DNA of 64,000 nt from DMER64 sp964600385 (GTDB taxonomy: Bacteria; Bacteroidota; Bacteroidia; Bacteroidales; UBA932), in contig CAZRJC010000003.1 in NCBI GenBank assembly GCA_964600385.1, positions 113,481 to 177,480 of the forward strand, read 5' to 3'. Below the pieces are notes generated by a model, which saw only the letters and a program-made list of their open reading frames with translations, was not told where the DNA came from and did no database searches. A program made the translations under genes and the position numbers. Each line of letters starts with the position of its first letter. Within the stretch, counting starts at the first letter, position 1. Shown piece by piece: positions 51,733 through 60,182 of the stretch.

Positions 51733-51740
51733 AATAGATT

Positions 51741-52727
51741 TTAGCGGTTAGTCAGTTGCAAAGCGGCCTTATCGTACCTTTCACCGATATTCGGATATTT
51801 TGCCACAACGGCCTCGATTTCCTGAATATCCTCTTTGGTCAGGTGCACCTCTACGCTCTCGGCATTAAGATCCAGATATCTTCTTCTTTTGGTCCCCGGA
51901 ATGGGAATGACATCATTACCCTGGGCCAGTAACCAGGCCATGGCAAGTTGAGTGACGTTCACGCCCTTATTATTAGCCAGATGGGTTAATTCCTTAACCA
52001 GCATTTTATTATTTTCGAGGTATTCGCCCTGGAACCGGGGCAGTTTCAACCGGGCATCATGGGGCTTCATCTGACTGATATCAAAGTTTTCTGTAAACAT
52101 GCCGCGTCCCAGGGGTGAGAATGGAATCAGAGACATTTTGTATTTTCTGACTGTGGGCAATATCTCTTTTTCCACGTCCCTGGTAAGCAGCGAATACTCA
52201 CTTTGCAGCGCGGCAATGGGATGAACGGAATTCGCCTTTTCTATGGAAGCGACAGAAGCCTCGGAAATTCCCAGATACCTTACCTTTCCTTCCTTCACCA
52301 AATCTGCCATGGCCCCTACCATCTCCTCAACCGGGACATTAGGGTCTATTCGGTGTGCATAATACAGGTCTATGCATTCAATTCCCAGCCGGCTCAGGCT
52401 CAGCTCCACCGCCTGTTTCATGTATTTAGGGGAACAATCCACCTGGCTGTTGAAATAATTGCCGGGTGTGAATTTAAATCCGAATTTGGTGGCAATGAAT
52501 ATTTTTTTCCTGTTAGGCCTCAGCACCCTGGATATCAGTTTTTCATTTTCCCCTCCTGCATAAAAGTCTGCGGTATCCCAAAAATTAATCCCTAAATCCA
52601 GCGCCCGGTGCAGTGTAGCAATACTCTCCTCATCGTTTCTCTCTCCGTATGCATGAGACATGCCCATGCAGCCCAGCCCGATGGCCGATACTTTTTCTGA
52701 TGATTGTCCCAAAACTCTGTATTTCAT
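51741..52727 (-). CDS. Aldo/keto reductase
   Basis: A 328-residue NADPH-dependent oxidoreductase. The catalytic tetrad is visible in INFWDTADFYAGG (Asp, Tyr), FIATKFG (Lys) and DLYYAHRID (His). The C-terminal IPGTKRRRYLDLNA binds the cofactor phosphate. It belongs to the YakC/AKR13-like group that reduces varied aldehydes. It ends 9 nt before the MarR operator. A MarR that responds to electrophiles and a reductase beside it may be linked, but this is inference. Confidence 0.92.
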   Translation of the reverse strand: MKYRVLGQSSEKVSAIGLGCMGMSHAYGERNDEESIATLHRALDLGINFWDTADFYAGGENEKLISRVLRPNRKKIFIATKFGFKFTPGNYFNSQVDCSPKYMKQAVELSLSRLGIECIDLYYAHRIDPNVPVEEMVGAMADLVKEGKVRYLGISEASVASIEKANSVHPIAALQSEYSLLTRDVEKEILPTVRKYKMSLIPFSPLGRGMFTENFDISQMKPHDARLKLPRFQGEYLENNKMLVKELTHLANNKGVNVTQLAMAWLLAQGNDVIPIPGTKRRRYLDLNAESVEVHLTKEDIQEIEAVVAKYPNIGERYDKAALQLTNR

Positions 52728-52798
52728 GATTTCTCAATTAATATGTTTAGGTAAAGTTAGGGAATATTTTCAAGTAACTCTTATTTGATTATAATACT

Positions 52799-52821
52799 GC
52801 CGGGTAGCTCAGCTAGTACGC
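52799..52821 (+). pseudogene. 5' fragment of a tRNA gene
   Basis: GCCGGGTAGCTCAGCTAGTA reads as the acceptor 5' strand and D-arm of a tRNA (GGGTAGCTCAGCT-GTA pattern). It breaks at a TA dinucleotide, and no anticodon or T-arm follows. The IS630 remnant begins just beyond, and IS630 elements insert at TA. Confidence 0.5.
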
Positions 52822-52829
52822 TGTAACAT

Positions 52830-53468
52830 TTAAAAGTTCAATATGGGATATAGATGTTTAAGTTTTATGCGGGCATCGTCTGTGGTGAATTGCCTGCAGA
52901 CCCCTTTCTGCTTGGTATTTCGCTCTGTATTCCATGCGTTGAGTTCTTTCTTCAACTTGTCAATATCACCTATACGGCGTTTCGATAAGCATTGGTTTCC
53001 GAGTGCGGACAGCTCAATTTCTGCAATATCCAGGCAACTTCCATGCTTTGGAGTATGGTGCATCTCGATTCGTTTGGCAAGCCTGAGAGCCTCTGCGGGT
53101 TCGAAAGCTTCATATAAGGAGGCGATATTATGAGTGTTCAGATTGTCACATACAATGACAACTTGTTCTGCATCGGGATACTGCTCGTCAAGAAGCCACT
53201 TGATCATCTGCGCCCAGTCAATTCTGGTTCTCCGTTCTCTAACGTCGGCGAAACGCCATCCCTCGAGGGGTTCGGCAAACAGAAAGATGCTACACGTGCC
53301 GTTCCGGACATATTCATTGTCCTGGTATCGAATGCCTGAATTTTTGGCTGTTAAGCCATTTCTTGCCTCTTTGAGAAGTTGGACGGGCTTTGCTTCCATA
53401 CAAACTACCGGGCAGCTTCTCAAAGAGGCTGGAAACAAGCAATGAATAAACCAATAAACCAATATCAA
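52830..53468 (-). pseudogene. IS630-family transposase, C-terminal remnant
   Basis: The open frame of 212 codons shows transposase similarity only from about codon 20 (PVVCMEAKPVQLL) to its end. Two of three catalytic acids are in place: Asp in VCDNLNTH and Glu in DIAEIELSAL. The first, usually in CMDE, reads CMEA here. The N-terminal helix-turn-helix half is missing, and the first 20 codons do not resemble the family. A 13-bp inverted repeat (53366-53378 and 53416-53428) lies at the truncated end. Therefore a dead IS fragment. Confidence 0.8.
53366..53428. repeat. 13-bp inverted repeat in the IS630 remnant
   Basis: CCTCTTTGAGAAG (53366-53378) and CTTCTCAAAGAGG (53416-53428) are exact reverse complements separated by 37 bp, where the transposase frame loses family similarity. 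Confidence 0.8.
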
Positions 53469-53477
53469 ACCGGGGGC

Positions 53478-53485
53478 TACTTTTG
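53478..53485 (+). promoter_or_regulatory. -7 promoter element of the hsdM relic-rhuM-fic operon
   Basis: TACTTTTG, 95 nt before the relic's ATG, and the only good box upstream of this plus-strand operon. Confidence 0.4.
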
Positions 53486-53528
53486 TCCTGATTAATTTGT
53501 AAATTTACATGGGTCAAACGGGCCCGAC

Positions 53529-53564
53529 TTTCTATTGACAACCTAATTTCTATTGACAACCTAA
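53529..53564. repeat. 18-bp perfect tandem repeat
   Basis: TTTCTATTGACAACCTAA occurs twice without a gap (53529-53546 and 53547-53564), ending 16 bp before the hsdM relic's start. Confidence 0.9.
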
Positions 53565-53579
53565 AACTTACTGATAACG

Positions 53580-53885
53580 ATGGCAAAAGAACAGGAACGC
53601 GATGAGTTGCACCGTACCATATGGCAAATAGCCAATGATCTGAGAGGCAGTGTAGACGGGTGGGACTTCAAGGACAACACCATCGATGCCTTTGGCGATG
53701 CCTATGAGTTTCTGATGACCATGTACGCCAGCAGTGCCGGCAAGTCCGGAGGCGAGTTCTTCACCCCGCAGGAAATGAATATCCAGGCGCTCAACGCCCG
53801 GATTGCCGGGATTGTCCTGCACCAGAAAGAGCTCCGTGCTTACAATGATGAAATTGTGGCCGATCTGGAAGGAGGTACGCGATGA
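53580..53885 (+). pseudogene. hsdM: Collapsed type I methylase HsdM (internally deleted, in frame)
   Basis: A 101-codon open frame made of three HsdM pieces joined in frame. The first is the N-terminus (MAKEQERDELHRTIWQIAND, to about residue 31). The second is the segment DNTIDAFGDAYEFLMTMYAS with SGGEFFTPQE (about 32-67). The third is the C-terminal LNARIAGIVLHQKELRAYND with IVADLEGG (about 69-101). An intact HsdM has roughly 500 residues; the DPACGSG and NPPY methylase motifs are gone, so no DNA methylation is possible. The frame still overlaps rhuM by ATGA. Product may be made but should lack catalysis. Confidence 0.85.
53683..53731. repeat. 49-bp near-duplicate of an hsdM segment (copy 1)
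   Basis: It matches 62855-62903 at 47 of 49 positions in the same orientation. Both encode the DAFGD-YEFLMTMYA segment of HsdM. Confidence 0.9.
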
Positions 53886-54910
53886 AAGAAGAACAAAAAG
53901 GTGAGTTTTTAATTTACCAGTCGGAAGAAGGCAGTACCAAAATTGAAGTTCGTCTCGAAAACGAAAATATATGGCTTACACAAGCTCAGCTCGTTGCATT
54001 GTACCAATCGAGCAAATCAAATATAAGTGAGCATATTAAACACATTTTTGAAGAAGGCGAATTAAGAGAAGAACTGGTTGTTCGGAAATTCCGAACTACC
54101 ACTAAGCACGGTGCAATAGAAGGAAAAACACAGGAAAACTGGACAAACTTCTATAACCTGGATATGACTATCTCGTTGGGTTACCGTATCAAATCGCATA
54201 TTGCAACCAAGTTCCGTATCTGGGCTACCGAACGCTTGAAAGAATACATAGTTAAAGGCTTTACGATAGACGACGAACGCCTGAAACAAATGGGCGGTGG
54301 CGGTTACTGGTACGAGTTGCTCAACCGGATTCGTGACATTCGTTCGTCCGAAAAGGTTTTATATCGTCAGGTACTCGATTTATATGCCACCAGCGTAGAT
54401 TATGACCCCAACACACCCGAATCGGCGGAGTTCTTCAAAATGGTACAAAACAAACTGCATTATGCCGCTCACGGGCATACCGCAGCCGAAGTGATTTACC
54501 AGCGTGCCGATAGCGACAAGCCGTTTATGGGGCTGACTGTTTTTCCGGGCGAACAACCTTCTTCAAGAGACATTACTGTGGCCAAGAATTATCTGAATGC
54601 CGAGGAATTGAAAATTCTCAACAATTTGGTATCGGGATATTTCGATTTTGCCGAGGTACAGGCCATGAAACGCAAGCCCATGTATATGAGCGATTACATA
54701 AAACAGTTAGACAACATACTTTCGGCCACCGGCGAAAAAGTATTGTCTGGTGCAGGGAGCGTAAGCCACCAGCAAGCCATTGAAAAAGCCAAAGCCGAAT
54801 TTAAAAAATACCAGGTCAACACGCTTTCTCCTGTAGAAAAAGACTACCTGAAGAACATTAAATCCTTACAGAAAAAGATTGGCAAGGAAGGAGGCAAAAA
54901 TGAATTATGA
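53882..54910 (+). CDS. RhuM-family protein
   Basis: A 342-residue protein of the RhuM family, first named as a virulence-island product and often found inside type I restriction loci. Family features are IWLTQAQLVALYQSSKSNISEHIKHI (about 31-55), NLDMTISLGYRIKSHIATKFRIWATE and the C-terminal KRKPMYMSDYIKQLD. The N-terminal region resembles a phage antirepressor-type DNA-binding domain. The biochemical role is unknown. It is coupled at both ends by ATGA overlaps, to the hsdM relic and to the Fic gene. Confidence 0.88.
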   Translation: MKEEQKGEFLIYQSEEGSTKIEVRLENENIWLTQAQLVALYQSSKSNISEHIKHIFEEGELREELVVRKFRTTTKHGAIEGKTQENWTNFYNLDMTISLGYRIKSHIATKFRIWATERLKEYIVKGFTIDDERLKQMGGGGYWYELLNRIRDIRSSEKVLYRQVLDLYATSVDYDPNTPESAEFFKMVQNKLHYAAHGHTAAEVIYQRADSDKPFMGLTVFPGEQPSSRDITVAKNYLNAEELKILNNLVSGYFDFAEVQAMKRKPMYMSDYIKQLDNILSATGEKVLSGAGSVSHQQAIEKAKAEFKKYQVNTLSPVEKDYLKNIKSLQKKIGKEGGKNEL

Positions 54911-55779
54911 GTAAGATTTCCATTCGTTTCTTTAACGACCGTGAAGTGCGGGCCGTCTGGGACCAGGAAAATGCCCTGTGGTGGTTTTCTGTTCTTGATA
55001 TTGTAGCTGTACTTACCAATCAGGACGACTACAAAAAGACACGCAACTATTGGAAATACCTGAAAACAAAGCTCAAAAAGCAAAACAGCGAACTGGTTAG
55101 CGCCACTAACCAGTTGAAAATTCTTGCGCCCGATGGTAAAATGCGCTTGACAGACATGCTGGACTACAATGGCATCCTTGCCCTGGCCAGGCAGTTCCCC
55201 AGTAAACAGGCAAGCCGTTTCATAGATTGGTTCACCTACAGCGATGAAACGATTGACGGCAAAAGCAAGCAAAAGGCATACGCCTTGTTTGAAAGCTCTT
55301 TGATTGACAGTATGGAAGTAGGGTCAGTAAAAGGATTGCAGCAGATTCACGCGTATCTGTTTGGCGGGCTGTACGATTTCGCCGGACAGATAAGGCAGAA
55401 AAACATCTCTAAAGGCGGATTCAAGTTTGCCATGGTGCAGCATCTGGACAACACCTTACGGCAGATTGAGCAAATGCCCGAGAATACATTCGATGAGATT
55501 GTCGAGAAATATGTGGAAATGAACATTGCCCATCCATTCATGGAAGGTAATGGACGAAGCAACCGCATCTGGCTGGATCTGATATTGAAAAAACGGCTGA
55601 AAAAATGCGTGGATTGGAGTAAAATAGGCAAAAACGACTACCTGAGCGCCATGGTCAAAAGCACTACCGACAGCACAACAATAAAAAACCTGCTTAGAAA
55701 TGCGCTGACCAATGAAATAAACAGCCACGAAGTGTTCATGAAAGGAGTCGATTACTCCTATTATTACGAAGAAAATTAA
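54907..55779 (+). CDS. Bro-N-like/Fic domain fusion protein
   Basis: A 290-residue protein. Residues about 1-108 look like a Bro-N antirepressor-type domain (FFNDREVRAVWDQENALWWF and QASRFIDWF). Residues about 130-285 are a Fic domain with the complete active site HPFMEGNGRSNR (209-220) and the flap region YDFAGQIRQKNISKGG. Intact Fic enzymes transfer AMP or related groups from nucleotides to hydroxyls of target proteins. No clear inhibitory (S/T)xxxE(G/N) motif was found, so regulation may depend on RhuM or on a separate partner. No hsdS or hsdR follows. Confidence 0.87.
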   Translation: MSKISIRFFNDREVRAVWDQENALWWFSVLDIVAVLTNQDDYKKTRNYWKYLKTKLKKQNSELVSATNQLKILAPDGKMRLTDMLDYNGILALARQFPSKQASRFIDWFTYSDETIDGKSKQKAYALFESSLIDSMEVGSVKGLQQIHAYLFGGLYDFAGQIRQKNISKGGFKFAMVQHLDNTLRQIEQMPENTFDEIVEKYVEMNIAHPFMEGNGRSNRIWLDLILKKRLKKCVDWSKIGKNDYLSAMVKSTTDSTTIKNLLRNALTNEINSHEVFMKGVDYSYYYEEN

Positions 55780-55811
55780 TCCTTATAACTGCCTCCCGTT
55801 TTCTGGAATAG

Positions 55812-57872
55812 TTAGGGATACATTGGTCTTATAACGGGCTGAATCTTCAGATTGTCAAAATAGGGAGTGCAAACACGATGCTTTTGCAGCGGAGCCATTA
55901 GTCCGGCCATGCCACTGGGGTATCGGGACGAGGTAGCCTTCACCACCTCCCTGCCATCGACAAAACCGGTCAGCTCGTCGCCGAGGAAACGCAGTTTCAA
56001 CGAATGCCACTGGCAAGCGCCGATGCCTTCAATCCTGGCGCCGGCCAATACGTATTCACCTCCGACTTCTATATCGGTACGGGCAAGGATCGCGGCTTGT
56101 TGCTCCGCATCGCCAATGAGCTCTTTCTGGTCGGGCTTCCCCCGGGTGATGACCAGCGAACAATTGCCTTTGTCATCCAGTTTCAGGTAGTAGCCCTTTG
56201 CCCAAATGCCATAACCCGATCCGACATCGCATAAACGTCCCATCACGGCTGCCTCGTCCTGCGGATTCAAATAAACATCGGCACTGATTTCATAGTCTGT
56301 CCAGGCCGCATCGCCAAGAATGGTATAGTGATGCCATTCAGGTGCCCAGCTAAGCGTGTGCTCACCCACCGTTTGACGGATACACTGCCCCTTGTGGTCG
56401 GGACGTTCCGTGAGTTCGAAGCAGCCGATCAGGTCTGCGGTATAATGTGGCAGGTAGCCCCACTGTTCCGGAGGCATATAGCCGTCGAAGTTGTCTTCGT
56501 ATGGAATAGGGAAAGGCTTTGACTGCGGGATGTTTGCAAACGAACCTTTCTGCTGGCCGGTGGTCGTGGAGATAGAATAGACCGTATTGGGTTCGAGTGT
56601 AATGCTATAACTTCCATTTCTGGGCGTTATGTCTTTTTTACGGACGAATTGCTCTTTTTCATTGCTGTACCATACACAGAGCTTGTTGTTTGACAAGCCG
56701 TCTGCAATCTTTACCTTCACGGTCTGTGATTTCCCGGCATCCTTTGTCTCGAAGATAATGCTATAGTCGCCCGTCTTTGGATTCCTGAGCGTGGCCATCG
56801 TACCGCCATCTTTGAGATTGACACAACCGTCATCGACATATTGCCAGCCCAATTGGGTGAACTGCCCATAGTGAGCATAGCCCCAAAGAGCCTTGCGCAC
56901 CTGGTAGTGGCCGCTCCAGGGTTCATGTGCCAGCAGCATGGCAGGATCGCAACTATAAGGTTCCAGAGGATAGACTCCTGCAATATCGTACCAATTGATA
57001 ACCTTCGTGGCGCCGCTGATGATGTAGTTATCGTTGAAAGCCTTCACAATAGAAATCAGGACATCAAAACCTTTGCGGTAGATATGATCCTCTGAATTCC
57101 AGATGGGTTTTCCCATCGATTCGGCCAATTCACGCTGTTCCTTCGTCAACTGAATCTCGCTGAAAGTATGAGCACTGACAATATCAAGAGCTTCCTGCAA
57201 TTCCTTATCGTTCTGCATGTCCTTCAGGAAGTCCATTTTCGATTCGCCCCAGTTATCGAAACCGTGGAGTTTTACATGCCGGAAGCCATTTTCATTCAAC
57301 CCCTTTTTAAGCATTTTGGCAAATTCATAGCTGGTACCCTTCTCGTTGTGACATCCGATAGCATCAAATTCCAATCCATGCACCTGGCGCAGGCCTGTCA
57401 ACCAGGAGATATAATAGTCTGCCATATCCTGCGACCAGTAATTCCCGACCCATGCCGGGGCGCTCCAGGCTGTTCCGTCGAGTGACAACTGTGGATTACG
57501 TTTCCTGGCTTCTTTCATTATCCACCATGTATAACCTCGCTGGAAATTGAAATCACCACGAAAATGACTATGGCTCGGCATGGAGCCCTGAGTAGAGTTG
57601 CCGTCGCCCGGAATCTCCACGAACAATGCACTGACTGAAGCCCCAAACATGGGTTTATAGACCAAATCCATGATTTCGCCTCGTTGCTGCTCAGGATAAT
57701 CTTTCAGTAAGACCGATGTTGCTCCGCCGCCATTAACTGCTCCTATGCCGTCAAAATGCTTGCCCTGGCTATTGCCACTCAGTTGTATGGTTTGTTGTGC
57801 AATGCTTATTGATGAACAGAAAATAATAGCTAATAAAGTGACCAGCAACTTCTTGCTTGTTTTGGTTGTCAT
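55812..57872 (-). CDS. Exported GH59 galactocerebrosidase-like glycoside hydrolase
   Basis: A 686-residue secreted enzyme of the galactocerebrosidase family, which hydrolyses beta-galactosides. Signal peptide about 1-26 (SISIAQ). The TIM barrel starts with FDGIGAVNGGGATSVLL. The catalytic pair appears as Glu177 (CHNEKGT, acid/base) and Glu261 (WNSEDH, nucleophile), close to the human enzyme's E182 and E258 as I remember them. A beta-sandwich (about 350-470) and a lectin-like domain (about 490-680) follow. The substrate could be a plant or host beta-galactoside or a glycosphingolipid. ATG 57872 is chosen for the signal peptide. Confidence 0.85.
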   Translation of the reverse strand: MTTKTSKKLLVTLLAIIFCSSISIAQQTIQLSGNSQGKHFDGIGAVNGGGATSVLLKDYPEQQRGEIMDLVYKPMFGASVSALFVEIPGDGNSTQGSMPSHSHFRGDFNFQRGYTWWIMKEARKRNPQLSLDGTAWSAPAWVGNYWSQDMADYYISWLTGLRQVHGLEFDAIGCHNEKGTSYEFAKMLKKGLNENGFRHVKLHGFDNWGESKMDFLKDMQNDKELQEALDIVSAHTFSEIQLTKEQRELAESMGKPIWNSEDHIYRKGFDVLISIVKAFNDNYIISGATKVINWYDIAGVYPLEPYSCDPAMLLAHEPWSGHYQVRKALWGYAHYGQFTQLGWQYVDDGCVNLKDGGTMATLRNPKTGDYSIIFETKDAGKSQTVKVKIADGLSNNKLCVWYSNEKEQFVRKKDITPRNGSYSITLEPNTVYSISTTTGQQKGSFANIPQSKPFPIPYEDNFDGYMPPEQWGYLPHYTADLIGCFELTERPDHKGQCIRQTVGEHTLSWAPEWHHYTILGDAAWTDYEISADVYLNPQDEAAVMGRLCDVGSGYGIWAKGYYLKLDDKGNCSLVITRGKPDQKELIGDAEQQAAILARTDIEVGGEYVLAGARIEGIGACQWHSLKLRFLGDELTGFVDGREVVKATSSRYPSGMAGLMAPLQKHRVCTPYFDNLKIQPVIRPMYP

Positions 57873-58026
57873 ACGATGATATTTGATTTTAGTTTTTTGA
57901 ATCGAATATACATCAATTCTACCAAGTATGGTCAAAAGGCACTGCTTCCCGTCCCGAGGCTCTTCCCTACCGGAGAACGAACCAGGAAACGGGAAACAGT
58001 AGTGGAAAAACTCGTGGGCTATAAAA

Positions 58027-59682
58027 TCAAGCGTCCTTTACACAACGAACAGAAAAGCCGTAATCCTTGGTGTCGAGGCTTCTGTAGACGTAGTTGTCAT
58101 CGTAGAAAAGGTACCGGCGCCAAGCGCTACCTGCATAGTCCTCTGTTGAACTCCACCAGGATCCGTAGCCACCAATGATACCGAATCCGCCACTGCTGAC
58201 ACGGTAGCCACCCGGAAGACCTGTGAAACCTGACTTGTTTCTTTGTGTTGGAAAGTCGGAATTCCCTACTGCTCCAGTTTTAATAGAGGAAGTCCATCCA
58301 CTATTTGTAGCCATGGATTTGGCAATTTTCCATACTCCGCCTCCTGAAGTTCCATCGTAATTATACCCGTTATTGGCAAGGTAATCTGTAAATTGTGTCC
58401 ACTCGGCATCACTGGGAAGATGCCACCCGGCTGGGCAAGCACTAGTCGCTGCCGTAAAGTTGTATAACACGCCGTAGATTATGTAGTTTGCAGTGCCTTT
58501 GGCTCCGGCTACATCTCCAGGAGTATAATCATAGACATAATACCTTGCTTCAGTAGTAGACCCATTATCTCCAGCGTGAATTTTATCAGGGAGCAGGTAC
58601 TTCAGGTTCTCGGCCATCCAGGTCTGGTCTCCAATCTTTATCGTTTGATAGATATTACCGTCGCGGGAGTCATACAGCCTCCCGGTGTAGAGTAAATTGT
58701 TCCCGTCGCCCGGGTACATGGCATAGAAATGATAGGCCTTGCCCTTGTCCGTTATGGCAGCTCGTGCAGGTTTCGCCGTGGTCGTGGTGTAAGTTCCACC
58801 TCCATACGTTATTTTGAGACTTAAGGCCGGCCAGTTATCCCCCTCTGTTTGCGAGGGAATGAACCAGCCCCAGAATTCCATGGAACTGCCCGCCGTTAAG
58901 TCCGCCGAGGTGATAGTAAAAGGCAATGAGGTGCCTGATGTGTTTGTGCCTGATAAAGCACTAGCCAGAGGATTGAGAGGATTGTAAGTGGCCGAACCTG
59001 CATTCTGATAGGCCTGTATGGCAGCGCTTGCTGTCAGTTCCGCCTTGGTGATTCCTGATATAGTGGTGCCACCCATATTATTAAGCACTATCCTGAAGAG
59101 TGAACCCAGGTGCTCGAAAGTAATAGATAACGATGGATCGTTTTTTGGAATATTCTTTTGCTCAAATCGGAGCATTACCGCATTGTTGCCTTGTAATGCT
59201 GCCAGGGAAGAACCCACGGATTGGGCAGCTGTGGGGAGCTTTAACAGACCATCATTGAGGAGTTCATTATCGAATCCACCACCACCATGCACTCCGTACA
59301 GGTCGAAGTTACCGTCTCCAATTAGAGCTAAACTGACAGGGAACGTTGCCCTTTTTCCGTCTTCTGAAATGGATGTGCCTTCATCTCCCAGGGTGACCGT
59401 CTGCTTACTCTTGATTGTGCTTTGCACTAATATTAAATATATTTTATCTCCGTTCTTCCAGGTTAGATTGACATCCAGACGATCTTCATCTTGACCTGCT
59501 GCTAAAACAACTCGGGTGCCAGGCATGTCTGTGCCATTGCCCGGGGCGCTGGAGCTTTCATCGGGAAGACCAGCCGTAATGGTGATAGTACCGCTTGTTG
59601 GCGGATCGGTGAACCAATCATGGATACATCCGGTAAGTAAAACCGGAAAAATCAATGCAATGAATAAATTATGCTTTTTCAT
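58027..59682 (-). CDS. FISUMP-domain lipoprotein (paralogue 1)
   Basis: A 551-residue surface-type lipoprotein. Signal sequence with lipobox LLTGC, lipidated Cys at about 18. A long beta-rich fimbrillin-like N-part (about 30-325, TITITAGLPD and LSITFEHLGSLFRIVL) precedes a C-terminal FISUMP domain (Fibrobacter major paralogous domain). The latter is recognised by IKIGDQTWMAENLKY, GVLYNFTAA, CPAGWHLPSDAEW, GLPGGYR, WWSSTEDY and SVRCVKDA. Function unknown; surface binding or adhesion is inferred. It is paralogous to 60183-61859 and is preceded, 21 nt upstream, by a micro-ORF. Confidence 0.88.
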   Translation of the reverse strand: MKKHNLFIALIFPVLLTGCIHDWFTDPPTSGTITITAGLPDESSSAPGNGTDMPGTRVVLAAGQDEDRLDVNLTWKNGDKIYLILVQSTIKSKQTVTLGDEGTSISEDGKRATFPVSLALIGDGNFDLYGVHGGGGFDNELLNDGLLKLPTAAQSVGSSLAALQGNNAVMLRFEQKNIPKNDPSLSITFEHLGSLFRIVLNNMGGTTISGITKAELTASAAIQAYQNAGSATYNPLNPLASALSGTNTSGTSLPFTITSADLTAGSSMEFWGWFIPSQTEGDNWPALSLKITYGGGTYTTTTAKPARAAITDKGKAYHFYAMYPGDGNNLLYTGRLYDSRDGNIYQTIKIGDQTWMAENLKYLLPDKIHAGDNGSTTEARYYVYDYTPGDVAGAKGTANYIIYGVLYNFTAATSACPAGWHLPSDAEWTQFTDYLANNGYNYDGTSGGGVWKIAKSMATNSGWTSSIKTGAVGNSDFPTQRNKSGFTGLPGGYRVSSGGFGIIGGYGSWWSSTEDYAGSAWRRYLFYDDNYVYRSLDTKDYGFSVRCVKDA

Positions 59683-59703
59683 GACTTTTGGATTTTAAAG
59701 GTT

Positions 59704-59850
59704 TTACCATTCTGAGCCTCCAAAATCTCCCACTCCGCTACTGCCGGATTCCAGCAGGTTTTGTACAATAACCAGGTCCTCCACTTGAAAGTCGGGAGGG
59801 ACATAAGGTATAACTTCTTTTTCTCGTGTCTCTTGCTCTTTAGTTTTCAT
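59704..59850 (-). CDS. Micro-ORF 1, small acidic protein with C-terminal GGSEW
   Basis: A 48-codon frame: charged start (MKTKEQETREKEVIPYVPPD), a hydrophobic middle (VEDLVIVQNLL) and a Gly/Ser-rich end SGSSGVGDFGGSEW. It ends 21 nt before the FISUMP lipoprotein gene and shares its strand. A shorter frame with the same kind of ending (GGEDW) stands in the equivalent place before paralogue 2. I recognise it as one of the small proteins that often precede fimbrillin-like genes in Bacteroidota, but no function is known to me. A longer start at 59910 is less likely. Confidence 0.65.
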   Translation of the reverse strand: MKTKEQETREKEVIPYVPPDFQVEDLVIVQNLLESGSSGVGDFGGSEW

Positions 59851-60182
59851 AACATAATAATTTAATAATGAATTGAAATAACATTCAGTACATAAGAGCG
59901 TTTGGAGCATGACAAAGAACGAAATGGGTCAGGGAATTACCGTGTTTAGGTAAATGCAATAATAGTATAAATGTAATCATTTTTTGACACTTTGTACCTA
60001 TATGTATCTCGCTCTATTACAGCACATTAAAAAAGAGCTTTCAGAGAGAGCTCTTCTTTTTGTTGCAGATAATCGAGGTACCTTACCCAATAGGGATGTG
60101 GATGATGACTAGTCCAGGAACTTTCTTCACCAGATTCCGGGACATTGCCGGTGGGGGTGCTGCTGAAAAAAACAGTATAAAA
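59851..60182. other. Intergenic region between the two FISUMP modules
   Basis: This 332-bp stretch contains the untranslated leader of micro-ORF 1 (a weak GTTCTTTG box on the minus strand near 59912-59919), AT-rich DNA, and the terminator at 60029-60060. No further coding frame is convincing. Confidence 0.6.
60029..60060. terminator. Hairpin with T-tracts on both strands
   Basis: AAGAGCT (60033-60039) and AGCTCTT (60049-60055) form a 7-bp stem around 9 nt. On the minus strand the stem is followed by TTTTTT, so it can end the paralogue-2 transcript; CTTTTTG on the plus strand makes it potentially bidirectional. Confidence 0.65.

Noticed and set aside
53529..53564. TTGACA motifs as sigma-70 -35 boxes
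   Set aside because: Bacteroidota promoters do not use TTGACA, and no matching -10 was needed to explain the operon; the motif belongs to the tandem repeat.
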